NCBI GenBank assembly: GCA_964571725.1
Contig: CAZNDB010000002.1
Span: 186,001 to 250,000 of the forward strand
From: UBA1369 sp964571725
Lineage (GTDB): Bacteria > Patescibacteriota > Gracilibacteria > UBA1369
Direction of reading: 5' to 3'
Length of the DNA: 64,000 bases
Every line of letters starts with the position of its first letter. Position 1 is the stretch's first letter. The notes under the pieces were generated by a model. That model did not search any database. It saw nothing but the letters and a program-made list of their open reading frames with translations, and was not told where the DNA came from. The translations under genes were made by a program, and so were the position numbers. Of the stretch, positions 49,484 to 58,416 are shown one piece after another.

Positions 49484-52400
49484 ATGAAATATCAAAGCAG
49501 TTTTGTCGCTAAATTCCTGGCTATGTTTTTGCCGGTTTTAGCTTTTTCAATTCTGGGCGCGCAACTGGCATTGGCCGCGGGCGCAAGAGAATTTGAAAAA
49601 CCACCCTGTTACGACATTACCGGGACTTCACAGCCCGTGCTGGTTGACGGCAGCGGTAATGTGGTGACCCCGGCTCCGGGAGTCAATAACAGCGGTATTC
49701 TGGATTTTGACGATAATGGAGTGGCTCCCCAATATCAGGCTTGCGTCAGAATGGATTCTTTTGAGGCAGATGCCAAACCGGTGAGAGTTGAGGGTTGGGT
49801 CTGGAACAACAATCTGGGCTGGATAAGTTTGTATTGTGATGGAAATCCCGGAGGAGATGGTGTTGTGGGAACGGGTGACGATGTTATTGGAAAAAATCTT
49901 GATATCCCTTGTGGTGCCAGAAGTTACTCAATCACTTTTGCTCTGACCGGTACCGGACCGAATTTTACGGATGTCTCGATGAGCGGTTATGCCTGGGGGG
50001 ATAATGTCGGCTGGATAACTTTTAACACTGCTGGTTTACATCAAATTAAACCAACTCCTTCCGGCTTGCAGAGAGGTCTGGTTCCCAACGCTCCGTCTGC
50101 CAACAAGTTTGCCTGGGCGGAAACGATTGGCTGGGTAGACCTGTCCGGAGTCTGGTTCCATTGGGAGGATACCGATCCTCCGGTTCCGGATCCGAATGTT
50201 TTGAAATATGTTTCGGTTTGCAGTTCCAAGGATGACGTTGCCCTGCCACCGTTGTCGCCGCCGGATAACGCGTCTTCATATTCCACCAACGGTAATGGTC
50301 CGGCCAATTCGCTCAATTATTACAGTAATAATTTATGGGTGGTAAACGTGCTTTCCCGCAATCTGAAGAGATTTAATGTCAATGGGGGAGGTCCCGGCGT
50401 ACCTACCGAACTAAGAAATTTCAGTAGCGCTTTGCCGGATGAAGATTATCCGTTTGCCATGGACGTGGATGGTCCGGGCAACAGACTTTTTCTGGTGTCT
50501 TATAATCCCGGTACCAGTTTCGGTTTGATCGGTTTGAGTGCTTCTATGTTTACCAGACTGGCCGGATGGGCAACCGTCAAACCGATTGACCATACCTGGA
50601 CTTATGCCGATATAGCGGTTGATTCCGGAAGCGTCTCCGTCTGGTTGGCCGTAAATGACAATACCGGAACGGGTCATCTGCAAAAGTACAATATGACTAC
50701 CGGTGCTCTGGTCAAGGATCTTTCCTGGCCGATTGGAGTTGGCATCAACCAGGTTGTGGTTAATACCGGAAATAATTGGGTTTGGGTATTGCAGAAAGAC
50801 AACAAACTGGTGAAAATCAATAGAGTGTCCGGGAATTTTTATTCCGGGGCTTATGTGGTTGTTGATCCCCTCATGGGTGCGGCCGAGGGATCGTCGGAGT
50901 TGATTTATAATGCCGGTTTTCTTTGGGCCGGGTTAAAGGGCAGTAGTCAGATTTTTAAATTAAATGCCATGACCGGGCTCAAGATTGTTGGCGGTACATA
51001 TACTTCTCCCGTCGTTAATCCTGTGCACTTTACTCTGGATACCCCCAAACAGGCTTTGTGGGTGGTGGGCGGAGCCTCCAGGACCGGCCGGTTGAGAATT
51101 ACTGATGGAGCCAATATGGGATTGTATCCGGACGTCGGGGTGACCAATCCGTCACAGGTGGTCGTGGATACCTTTAACAGTCTTCTCTGGACCATAGAAT
51201 CTTCTTCACCCGGAAACTTTTGGAAGGTTGGACGTGATGCGGTATCGGGATTTGGCGTCGGTGATGCCAAATGTAATTGTGATCTGGACGGAACCTGTCT
51301 GCAGATTACGGATGACACGAAAGTTCCTCTGGCCGATGGTACAGATCTCTATACTGTTTTGATTAATTTTGTTGATAATGGTTCCAAAGTACTTGATTCG
51401 CAGATAGAGGAGTGTCCTGATGATTTTATGGATATGTATACTTACAAAGTCCCGGGCGGCAAGGATTATTGCGCCAAGATATCTCTGGTTTGGGAGGATG
51501 ATGTTCACTATAATCAAACCACGGCAGCCAGTCAGAGCCAATCTGACCCCAAGTTTAGTGAAAATAACAATGGCGCGGTTAACAAACCTTTACTGGCGGA
51601 TTTTGCTTTAGTTCCTCCGGGAGCGTCCTGGTCCAGGATGGTTAAGTCTTTTGCTCCGACATCGGATAGAAATTTCTTCGGCAATATGCAAAATGAGAAA
51701 TTCTATTTTTATGATGCCGCCGAGATGGATCCCATTCTGGGCAGCGGCAGCGGTCTGTACAACCCGACTTTGACCGATCAGAACATGCTGAAACTGAAGG
51801 GGATAAAATTGCTATTGTATAAATATGTACCGATCGGTACGCCGGCGGGGTTACCGGGTACCTGTCTGTACGGATTGTTTGATAAAGGATTTTGTAAGAC
51901 TTATGACTTTATGGTTCCCAGCGGGTCGATACTTAGTTTTAATCCCGTGGTGAAAGTGGATAAACTTGTTTATATGAGAGGAGTCGATGAACTTAACTAC
52001 ATTGCTCTCGACAACACCGATTCCCCCCAGAACTTTAAAGTCAGTCAGGCCGTTCAAACAACGGCACCGGCAGGCTGGAATACCAATTTCAAAATTGGTC
52101 TCACCGATGCCAGTTCCTATGATTTGAAATTGATTGACAGCGGTTTCCCGAAAGAAAATCCCGAGGCAGCAGGAGTAACCGCTAGCAGAGATAAGGCTGA
52201 TGCCTTGTTGGAAAGTTGGGTGGGGCAGGTCTTTACGCTGGATATCGCCGGTACAATCAGTAATGTCGGTCCATATCTTTATTCCAAAACCTCTTATACG
52301 CTTCCAGGAGCCGCTGAACCGACTGTTTTCTGGGGTACCAAGCTGCCCCGAATCAAGGCCAGTCTTTTGATCAATCCTGTGGCCAAAATCCAGGGGAACG

Positions 52401-53464
52401 TCTATCTGACCGACTATGGAAAGAAAGCCAAGGACGTAACGCTGAACAGTCTGGGTAATATCTCCAGCAATTTGCGGCGCGAACAGATTTACAGAAACGT
52501 ACAGGCTTATCTGAAGGGGTATCCCCAGGGGAATATTAAAACCGGGGACGTGGAATTGTCGGGTCCCATTTCTCTTGCGACTTTAAATACAGTCTTAACA
52601 CCCTTGGTGAAAGACAAAGTTTATTATTTGAGGGATGGTAATCTGAAGCTAAGTTGCGGTTTGCAATGTGTTTTCACTTCCAATGTAACCTTTATAGTAG
52701 AAAACGGAAATATCTTTGTGAATTCCAATATAAAATATCCTTCCGGTAATCCGCAGGTCGGTCTGATAGCTCTCAGGAATCTGGTGGGGAACAAACAGGA
52801 TCAGGGGTTTGTATACGTAGACAGAACCGTAACCTGGATGAAAAACGTACAGATTTTCGCGGACAGACTGTTGCAGAGCTATGACAAGACAACCATGAGT
52901 TTTACGGCTGACGGTTTATGGATGGCACCTGTTGGCACGGATGATGCGGCGAGACAGGAAATATTCAATAATCAGCTGGTGATAGAAGGTACGCTTTCGT
53001 CCATGAACGGTATAGGTAACGCAACCCCCGATCCCGGGAAAAAGCCTACGGATGAGAGGGGAGTTGAGGTTACCACAGGTACCTATTGCGCCGATTACCA
53101 TTATTTGACCGGAATTTGCCGGGCCAGATCGGTTGACTTGAACTATTTGCGTTATTTCGGTCCGGGTCTGGATGTTTCCTGCCACGGCGGTGTTCCGAGA
53201 GATAAAAAGCCGGGAGGACCAAACTGTAATTTCACTGATCCGGCTTATGATATTGATGCCAACGGTTTGTTCGCACCGGACAGGACCAGTCCCGATAACG
53301 GTCCGGATTTTGACCTGGTTCCCGGAGCGAACGGCCTGCCGTCGAATTATTTCCTGGGACAAACCCCGGTTCTGGCCAATCAATTCCCGGTCAATTTCTT
53401 CTACGTACCGATTGCCAAAGATTTGGGCGGGTTTGAAGTGCAGCAGAATCTGGATATTTTGTAG
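49484..53464 (+). CDS. Large secreted protein with repeated GWxW/NxGWI motifs and propeller-like region
   Basis: This is a 1326-aa protein with a signal peptide (about 1-32, ending QLALAA). Residues about 95-230 carry three copies of a tryptophan motif: GWVWNNNLGWISLY, GYAWGDNVGWITFN and FAWAETIGWVDLSG. Residues about 270-600 look like beta-propeller repeats (for example WVLQKDNKLVKINRVSGNF, LWAGLKGSSQIFKLNAMTG). Then come cysteine-containing beta domains. The C-terminal third contains a repetitive, beta-helix-like stretch (about 1000-1160, GNLKLSCGLQCVFTSNVTFI, VENGNIFVNSNIKY). The last 60 residues are Gly/Pro/Asn/Asp-rich. No TM anchor, LysM or WxL-like end is seen. I do not recognise a named family. 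Likely a cell-surface or released protein; the monocistronic promoter suggests separate control. Confidence 0.8.
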   Translation: MKYQSSFVAKFLAMFLPVLAFSILGAQLALAAGAREFEKPPCYDITGTSQPVLVDGSGNVVTPAPGVNNSGILDFDDNGVAPQYQACVRMDSFEADAKPVRVEGWVWNNNLGWISLYCDGNPGGDGVVGTGDDVIGKNLDIPCGARSYSITFALTGTGPNFTDVSMSGYAWGDNVGWITFNTAGLHQIKPTPSGLQRGLVPNAPSANKFAWAETIGWVDLSGVWFHWEDTDPPVPDPNVLKYVSVCSSKDDVALPPLSPPDNASSYSTNGNGPANSLNYYSNNLWVVNVLSRNLKRFNVNGGGPGVPTELRNFSSALPDEDYPFAMDVDGPGNRLFLVSYNPGTSFGLIGLSASMFTRLAGWATVKPIDHTWTYADIAVDSGSVSVWLAVNDNTGTGHLQKYNMTTGALVKDLSWPIGVGINQVVVNTGNNWVWVLQKDNKLVKINRVSGNFYSGAYVVVDPLMGAAEGSSELIYNAGFLWAGLKGSSQIFKLNAMTGLKIVGGTYTSPVVNPVHFTLDTPKQALWVVGGASRTGRLRITDGANMGLYPDVGVTNPSQVVVDTFNSLLWTIESSSPGNFWKVGRDAVSGFGVGDAKCNCDLDGTCLQITDDTKVPLADGTDLYTVLINFVDNGSKVLDSQIEECPDDFMDMYTYKVPGGKDYCAKISLVWEDDVHYNQTTAASQSQSDPKFSENNNGAVNKPLLADFALVPPGASWSRMVKSFAPTSDRNFFGNMQNEKFYFYDAAEMDPILGSGSGLYNPTLTDQNMLKLKGIKLLLYKYVPIGTPAGLPGTCLYGLFDKGFCKTYDFMVPSGSILSFNPVVKVDKLVYMRGVDELNYIALDNTDSPQNFKVSQAVQTTAPAGWNTNFKIGLTDASSYDLKLIDSGFPKENPEAAGVTASRDKADALLESWVGQVFTLDIAGTISNVGPYLYSKTSYTLPGAAEPTVFWGTKLPRIKASLLINPVAKIQGNVYLTDYGKKAKDVTLNSLGNISSNLRREQIYRNVQAYLKGYPQGNIKTGDVELSGPISLATLNTVLTPLVKDKVYYLRDGNLKLSCGLQCVFTSNVTFIVENGNIFVNSNIKYPSGNPQVGLIALRNLVGNKQDQGFVYVDRTVTWMKNVQIFADRLLQSYDKTTMSFTADGLWMAPVGTDDAARQEIFNNQLVIEGTLSSMNGIGNATPDPGKKPTDERGVEVTTGTYCADYHYLTGICRARSVDLNYLRYFGPGLDVSCHGGVPRDKKPGGPNCNFTDPAYDIDANGLFAPDRTSPDNGPDFDLVPGANGLPSNYFLGQTPVLANQFPVNFFYVPIAKDLGGFEVQQNLDIL

Positions 53465-53515
53465 AATGGCCGGTATACAAAACATTGAATTGTGGTAATT
53501 CCCCAAAAGAAGTGT

Positions 53516-53521
53516 TATAAT
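53516..53521 (+). promoter_or_regulatory. -10 element upstream of the two small charged-protein genes
   Basis: A TATAAT hexamer preceded by TGT, about 33 bases upstream of the ATG at 53555. A TTGTGG at 53490 is 20 bases away, too far for a normal -35. Confidence 0.5.
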
Positions 53522-53554
53522 ATTATGAAGCATTAAATTTTAACCAATAAAACT

Positions 53555-53899
53555 ATGCCAGAAGGACAAGTAAACGCACCAAAACCTCAAACTCAGGAAG
53601 TACAAATACAGGAAGAGGGAATTAAGGCCAGAACTCCTGAGGAGATAAAGGCTGAGGCAGCTAGAGCAGCCAAATATAGAGCAGAAGCAGAGGCTCAAAA
53701 AATGCCGGCCGAGAAAATTAATACTTACGTGAGTCGCAAAGAGGTTGCTTATCAGGCGGCGCAAGATTTTATCAAAAGCTCAATGGTGAATCTGGTGGAT
53801 CAACAGAACAAAAAAGATGATCCTTCTAAAAAAGAGCCGGAATCTTTTGCTGATGCTGCAAAAAGAGCCGACGCAAGAAAAGAAAAGCCCAGTGTTTAA
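53555..53899 (+). CDS. Small charged protein of unknown function (114 aa)
   Basis: No family is recognised. There is no signal peptide or TM helix. The composition is rich in Glu, Lys and Ala; residues about 28-55 are a likely helix (EEIKAEAARAAKYRAEAEAQ) and 64-85 a second one (AYQAAQDFIKSSMVNLVDQQ). Both ends look disordered. It is probably cytoplasmic. The next gene starts 15 bases later and has a similar character, so the two likely form a unit ending at the hairpin at 54284-54313. Confidence 0.65.
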   Translation: MPEGQVNAPKPQTQEVQIQEEGIKARTPEEIKAEAARAAKYRAEAEAQKMPAEKINTYVSRKEVAYQAAQDFIKSSMVNLVDQQNKKDDPSKKEPESFADAAKRADARKEKPSV

Positions 53900-53914
53900 T
53901 CGAAAAGATTAATA

Positions 53915-54241
53915 ATGGATAACAGTTCTGCTGAAAAAAGAGAGGATTTACTGAAAATTCTTGACGGTTCGGAGGTCTATAAATTATTAGCTCCGGAGAC
54001 CCAGGCAAAATTAGTCGATTCGATTAAGACCGGTTCAGAAGAACAGTTTAGCAAGATCCGGGATAAGTTTTTGGAATACGAAGATACCTTGGTAAAAGCT
54101 AAAGTGGAACTGAATGTTTTTCATGCCGAGCAGCAGAAACGCGCGGATAAAGAGGTCCTCAAACAAAATGAGGAGAAAGACAAAAAGGAAGCTGAGTTGA
54201 TGGCGCAGAAACTTCTGGAAGAACTGGCTGCCATGAAATAG
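53915..54241 (+). CDS. Small coiled-coil protein of unknown function (108 aa)
   Basis: No family is recognised. Residues about 1-45 are an acidic helical head (LLKILDGSEVYKLLAPETQA). Residues about 46-105 are a long, highly charged helix with coiled-coil spacing (KAKVELNVFHAEQQKRADKE, ending LLEELAAMK). No signal peptide. Convergent with the phosphomannomutase gene, whose stop is 13 bases away. Confidence 0.65.
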   Translation: MDNSSAEKREDLLKILDGSEVYKLLAPETQAKLVDSIKTGSEEQFSKIRDKFLEYEDTLVKAKVELNVFHAEQQKRADKEVLKQNEEKDKKEAELMAQKLLEELAAMK

Positions 54242-54254
54242 CGTATATGTTTTG

Positions 54255-55808
54255 TTAGGCAATTTCCAATTCAGGGAACAGACGGAGCTGGCCGAAGGCC
54301 AGCTCCTTTATTTCATTCAGGCGGTTTTCCGTGGGGGCTTCGGCATGCAGGGTCAGGCTGGGGCTGGTGTTGGAATAGCGGATCAGGATCCAGGCGCCGT
54401 CCGGGAAAGTGATGCGAATGCCATCCAGGGTCACACAATCGATCGGGATGTTGAGGGGGGCGGGCTGATGGACAGGTGGCGCGGAAGCGGGCAGGGTGGC
54501 GGTTGGCGGATTGGTGGTTTGGGAGGAAGGGATTTGGGTTGAATTGTAGATTTCCAGAAAATGTCGGGTGACCGTTTCGATGATATTGGCCTTGAGCTGG
54601 TCGGGGCAGGGGATTTTCAGTTCGGGGATGCTGGGACGCTGGGGCAGGTCAGCGAAAATTTCCGAAAAGGATTGAGTAGTTTTGCTGAGGGCTTCGATAA
54701 CTTTGGCGGCGGCGAAAATCGCGTCGTCAAAGCCGTAGTAATTAAAATAGCGCTCGCCGAAAAACAGATGGCCGCTTTTTTCGCCGCCGAAGGTCGCGTT
54801 TTCCGAGGCCAGCCGGCGCTCAATGTAGGAGTGGCCGACCCGGGACATGACCGGCTGGCCGCCATGAGAGGTGAGATCGTCGATCAGAGCCTGGTTGACT
54901 TTGACGTCGTGAATGACTTTTTCTCCGGGAGAGTTTCGTAATAACTCACGGGCAATCAGCATAATCGGATATTCAGCCGAATAATGTTTGCCCTTTTCAT
55001 CAACTAGCCCGATTCTGTCTCCGTCTCCGTCAAAACCGATACCCAGGTCGGCTCCGGTTTCGAGGACTTTTTTACCCAGATCCGCCATGTTTTTGGCGTG
55101 TTCGGGGTTGGCTTCGTGATTGGGGAAATTACCGTCCAGCTCGCAGAATAGTTCGATAACTTCGCAGGCCGGCTGGTTGTCGGTTGTGCGCAGGGCGCGG
55201 AAAATATCCGGGGCGAATGCTCCGGTGATACCGTTACCGGCATCGATAACCACCTTTAACGGGCGGTTGCGGGTGAGGGCAGGTTTGGTGACGGAAGTAA
55301 TTTTGGACAGGTAATCCTGACTGACTGTGGTGAGTTTGGACAGTTGTCCGGTTTTTTCGGGAGTCAGGAAATTTTCACTTTCGGTGATTTTTCTGATTTC
55401 CTGCAGTTCCCGGTCGGCCACCGAGTGAGCGTGTTTCTGAACAATTTTGATGCCGTTTTCGGTCTTGGGATTATGACTGGCGGTGATATTGACGGCGCTG
55501 TCTGCATCGTAGAAGCAGGAGGCAAAATAAATCATCGGGCTGGTGGTGAGTCCGGCGTCCTGAACGTCCAGACCGGTACTCAAGACTCCTTCGATAAAAG
55601 CCTGTTGCAGTTTTTCGGAATGCAGGCGGTTGTCCCGCCCCACAATCATATTTTTAACCTGATATTGGCGGGCCAGATAGGTGCCAGTGCCCCGGCCGAT
55701 CAGACGCGCGGTTTCTTCCGTCAGATCGGGAAGCGGTTTATCCGCGAGCGGATCAGCGGTGCCGCGGATGTCATAAGCGCGGAATATGGAGGGGTTTACG
55801 TTGGACAT
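54255..55808 (-). CDS. Phosphomannomutase/phosphoglucomutase
   Basis: This is a 517-aa alpha-D-phosphohexomutase. Domain 1 has the phosphoserine loop NITASHNPKTENG (Ser about 110), domain 2 the metal loop GFDGDGDRIG (about 262-271), and domain 3 the sugar loop GGEKSGHLFF. Domain 4 has the phosphate-binding loop IRYSNTSPSL. It interconverts mannose or glucose 1- and 6-phosphates, feeding nucleotide-sugar synthesis for glycans. At 517 residues it is about 50 longer than the usual 450-470; the extra is a Pro/Thr/Ala-rich insertion (about 415-450, SSQTTNPPTATLPASAPPVH) before domain 4. Start is 9 bases after the GerMN gene stop. Confidence 0.93.
   Translation of the reverse strand: MSNVNPSIFRAYDIRGTADPLADKPLPDLTEETARLIGRGTGTYLARQYQVKNMIVGRDNRLHSEKLQQAFIEGVLSTGLDVQDAGLTTSPMIYFASCFYDADSAVNITASHNPKTENGIKIVQKHAHSVADRELQEIRKITESENFLTPEKTGQLSKLTTVSQDYLSKITSVTKPALTRNRPLKVVIDAGNGITGAFAPDIFRALRTTDNQPACEVIELFCELDGNFPNHEANPEHAKNMADLGKKVLETGADLGIGFDGDGDRIGLVDEKGKHYSAEYPIMLIARELLRNSPGEKVIHDVKVNQALIDDLTSHGGQPVMSRVGHSYIERRLASENATFGGEKSGHLFFGERYFNYYGFDDAIFAAAKVIEALSKTTQSFSEIFADLPQRPSIPELKIPCPDQLKANIIETVTRHFLEIYNSTQIPSSQTTNPPTATLPASAPPVHQPAPLNIPIDCVTLDGIRITFPDGAWILIRYSNTSPSLTLHAEAPTENRLNEIKELAFGQLRLFPELEIA
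54284..54313 (+). terminator. Terminator of the small plus-strand genes, embedded in the mutase coding end
   Basis: GGAGCTGGCC, a GAA loop and GGCCAGCTCC make a perfect 10-bp stem followed by TTTATTT on the plus strand, 42 bases after the stop at 54241. The same bases encode residues KELAFGQLR near the C-terminus of the mutase on the minus strand, so one stretch serves both purposes. Confidence 0.8.
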
Positions 55809-55817
55809 GGAGCTGGT

Positions 55818-56372
55818 TTATTTTAGGCTAAGCAGGTCTTTCAGAGGTGTTTGATTGATCAGGATGGAGGCTTCTTTGACATCGGAAAATTGCAGGGCTG
55901 TTTCCATTAATTGTGATTCAAAGCGTGGATTGTCGCAGACTCCGCTTAGGGACAATGCTCCCGACAGGTTTACGGTGGCTTTGCCGTTTTCCACAGTCAG
56001 ACTGTCCAGTTTGAGGGACGATCCGGCCAGTGAGTTGTCCAGTTTGAAAGGGCCAATGGTTTTTTCTTTCAGATTTAAAAGTTCGTTAAAAGCAGCGGTC
56101 ATTTTAACCTGCGTGCTGTCTTCCGCAGACAATGTAGTAGTGCCATCCTTACCGACTATACTGTCTTCACAGCCAATTTGTTTGCCCAGCTGACCTTTGT
56201 CTTCCAGGGCGACTAAAAATATTCTATAGGCGGGGAGCGGCACTTCGGCGCCGGTTATGGTGGGAGTTTTTTTATCGCCGGGATTGTCGGTGGACGGGGC
56301 GACGGCGGTTTCGGCGCAGGCCGTGAGGAAAAGAGAGCTTCCCAACAAAAAAACGATTAATGATTTATTCAT
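55818..56372 (-). CDS. GerMN-domain lipoprotein
   Basis: This is a 184-aa protein. Residues 1-19 are a lipoprotein signal with lipobox LTAC. After a short Pro/Thr linker, residues about 45-180 fit the GerMN (spore germination/lipoprotein) domain: YRIFLVALEDKGQ, the helix MTAAFNELLNLKEKTIG, then SLKLDSLTVENGKATVNLSG and a final helix QLMETALQFSDVKEASILIN. Cysteines at about 59 and 148 may pair. GerMN proteins are found attached outside the membrane, often beside peptidoglycan genes; exact role unknown. Promoter at 56404-56433; co-transcribed with the mutase. Confidence 0.8.
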   Translation of the reverse strand: MNKSLIVFLLGSSLFLTACAETAVAPSTDNPGDKKTPTITGAEVPLPAYRIFLVALEDKGQLGKQIGCEDSIVGKDGTTTLSAEDSTQVKMTAAFNELLNLKEKTIGPFKLDNSLAGSSLKLDSLTVENGKATVNLSGALSLSGVCDNPRFESQLMETALQFSDVKEASILINQTPLKDLLSLK

Positions 56373-56403
56373 CTGTAATCTGTTTATATTAAAATACGGA
56401 TGG

Positions 56404-56433
56404 AGAATAACACAAATCCGCAGGACGTGCCAA
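56404..56433 (-). promoter_or_regulatory. Promoter of the GerMN-mutase pair
   Basis: On the minus strand: TTGGCA, an 18-base spacer, TATTCT with TGT before it. It lies in the 85-base gap after smpB, about 32 bases upstream of the ATG at 56372. Confidence 0.6.
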
Positions 56434-56457
56434 TAAGGGGGACAGAAGGCAGCGGTT

Positions 56458-56925
56458 TCAGCCGCCGCGGCGGAAATGACGTTCTATTTCGCGGGTCTGG
56501 GCCTTGCGTTTGAGGTCCTGCCGTTTGTCGTGGAGTTTTTTGCCGCGGCAGAGTCCCAGTTCCACTTTGACGCGGCCTTTTTTCAGATAAACTGCGAGGG
56601 GTATGATAGTCAGTCCGTTTTCCCGCGATTGTTTGTCCAGATATTCGATTTCTTTTTTATTGAGTAGCAGCTGGCGGAAGCGGTCGGGGTTGTAGTTCTG
56701 GTCATGGGCCAGTTTATAGGGCGCGATGTGACAGTTTTTCAGCCAGACCGTTCCGTTTTCAATGCCGGCGTAGGCCGGTTTGATGTTGATGTCATGGTTG
56801 CGGCAGGATTTCACTTCGGCGCCGGTCAAAACCAGGCCCGCCTCGATTTTTTCCAGGACTTCGTACTGGTGAAAGGCGTAACGGTTGTGGGCGAGTTGTG
56901 AGTCGGTGACCGGTTTGGCAGGCAT
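56458..56925 (-). CDS. smpB: SsrA-binding protein SmpB
   Basis: This is a 155-aa protein. Conserved SmpB segments are NRYAFHQYEVLEKIEAGLVL (start), GAEVKSCRNHDINIKPAYA, GTVWLKNCHIAPYK, RQLLLNKKEIEYLDKQSREN, and a basic C-terminal tail (GKKLHDKRQDLKRKAQTREI). It binds tmRNA and brings it to stalled ribosomes. Length is typical. It uses a TGA stop, direct evidence that UGA terminates here. It lies 28 bases after asnS. No tmRNA gene is visible in this window. Confidence 0.97.
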   Translation of the reverse strand: MPAKPVTDSQLAHNRYAFHQYEVLEKIEAGLVLTGAEVKSCRNHDINIKPAYAGIENGTVWLKNCHIAPYKLAHDQNYNPDRFRQLLLNKKEIEYLDKQSRENGLTIIPLAVYLKKGRVKVELGLCRGKKLHDKRQDLKRKAQTREIERHFRRGG

Positions 56926-56953
56926 GGGGGCGGCGATTAAAAGATGTCGCTGT

Positions 56954-58252
56954 TTAGGGAGTCAGGCGATAGGGATTGCGGGAGAATGGTATGGCTTCAC
57001 GGACATGTTCGATGCCGCAGATCCAGGTGACCAGTCTTTCCAGACCGTACCCGAAACCGGAGTGGGGAACCGAGCCGTATTTGCGCAGGTCCAGATACCA
57101 CTGGAAAGCTTCGACCGGTAAGTCGTGTTCTTTGATGCGTTCCAGCAGCTGGTCATAATCGTCCTCACGCTGGCTGCCGCCGATAATTTCGCCGTATCCT
57201 TCCGGAGCCAGCAAATCCGAGCAAAGGGCACGGGACTGGTCGGCGGGGTCGCGTTTCATGTAGAAAGCTTTGACGGCGGCCGGATATTTTTCCACAAAAA
57301 TCGGCTGGTCGTATTTCTTGGTGAGCATGGTTTCATCGTCGGCGCCCAGGTCATGCATTTCATTAATATCCGATCCCATGGAGCGAAGTTCCGCGATCAC
57401 CTCGGCGTGGGTTTTGCGGATGAAGGGTTGATTGGCCTTTTCCAGGGCTTCGATGTTTCTCTCCAGAATGGTCAGTTCCTGGCGGTGTTCGGTGAGGACT
57501 TTGGTCAGAATGTAGCGCACCAACTCTTCCTGGATATTCATGTTTTCCTGGTGTTCGACAAAAGCGGCTTCGGCATCCATCATCCAGAATTCCGTCAGAT
57601 GGCGGCGGGTTTTGGATTTTTCGGCGCGGAAAACCGGACCGAAGTCATAGGCGCGGCCCAGCGACATAATACCAGCTTCCAGATATAATTGTCCGGATTG
57701 GGAAAGGTAGGCCTTGCCCAGTTCGAAATATTCGATTTCAAAAAGTTCGGTGGTGCCTTCGCAGGCGTTGGGCGTAAGTATGGGCGAGTCGAATTTAACG
57801 AAATTGTTCAGGTGGAAGTATTCAACGGTGGCCCGGACGATAGCGTCGCGAACGCGTTGAATGGCCCATTGGCGGGGGGAGCGGAGCCAGAGGTGGCGGT
57901 GGTCCAGAAGGAAGTCCGGGCCATGATCCTTTTTGGAAATGGGATAGTCGTGGGCGGCAATCTGAACGATTTCCAGTCTGGAAACCTGGAGTTCAAACTG
58001 ATCGGTGTATTTGGGGTGGGCGGTGACCGTGCCGGTAACAATGACCGATGATTCCATAGTCAATTTTTCCGCTATTTCCAATGTTTCCGGCGATACTTTG
58101 GCGGCCTCCAGTATTCCCTGAGTCATGCCCGTACCGTCCCGCAGCTGCAGAAAATATATTTTCCCGCTGCCGCGTTTGTTATACATCCAGCCGGCGATTT
58201 TAACTTCTTTTCCCAAATGATTTTTGAAATCTTTGATCAGTGTTCTGTCCAT
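56954..58252 (-). CDS. asnS: Asparaginyl-tRNA synthetase
   Basis: This 432-aa class IIb synthetase has an N-terminal OB-fold anticodon-binding domain (about 5-100, GKEVKIAGWMYNKRGSGKIY). The catalytic core has motif 1 near FHLNNFVKFDSPILTPNA, motif 2 FGPVFRAEKSKTRRHLTEFW, and motif 3 GFGYGLERLVTWICG. The Asn-type sequence TEFWMMDAEAAF favours AsnRS over AspRS. The frame is open further upstream to 58342, but I choose the ATG at 58252. The promoter at 58314-58342 overlaps that longer start, and the extra 30 residues do not fit the family. Confidence 0.95.
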   Translation of the reverse strand: MDRTLIKDFKNHLGKEVKIAGWMYNKRGSGKIYFLQLRDGTGMTQGILEAAKVSPETLEIAEKLTMESSVIVTGTVTAHPKYTDQFELQVSRLEIVQIAAHDYPISKKDHGPDFLLDHRHLWLRSPRQWAIQRVRDAIVRATVEYFHLNNFVKFDSPILTPNACEGTTELFEIEYFELGKAYLSQSGQLYLEAGIMSLGRAYDFGPVFRAEKSKTRRHLTEFWMMDAEAAFVEHQENMNIQEELVRYILTKVLTEHRQELTILERNIEALEKANQPFIRKTHAEVIAELRSMGSDINEMHDLGADDETMLTKKYDQPIFVEKYPAAVKAFYMKRDPADQSRALCSDLLAPEGYGEIIGGSQREDDYDQLLERIKEHDLPVEAFQWYLDLRKYGSVPHSGFGYGLERLVTWICGIEHVREAIPFSRNPYRLTP

Positions 58253-58313
58253 AAGCCAGTTAACTAAATTGATGTTTTTCAATTGCCCGGGCAGGCATAA
58301 TGAAAGCCAGTCC

Positions 58314-58342
58314 AGAATAAACTGCGCCGGCGGTTTTGGCAA
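58314..58342 (-). promoter_or_regulatory. Promoter of asnS-smpB
   Basis: On the minus strand: TTGCCA, a 17-base spacer, TATTCT. Start site near 58307, giving a leader of about 55 bases before the ATG at 58252. Confidence 0.65.
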
Positions 58343-58416
58343 ATGGCAAACAGCAAGTTAATGTTGGGCTGATCACGGAAAAGATTAGGGCGGGAAACGT
58401 GGCGGACAAAAAGTTC

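Noticed and set aside
40497..56460. Possible use of UGA as a glycine codon, as in Gracilibacteria
   Set aside because: engB's upstream neighbour, the glycosidase gene and smpB all end at TGA at the normal family length.
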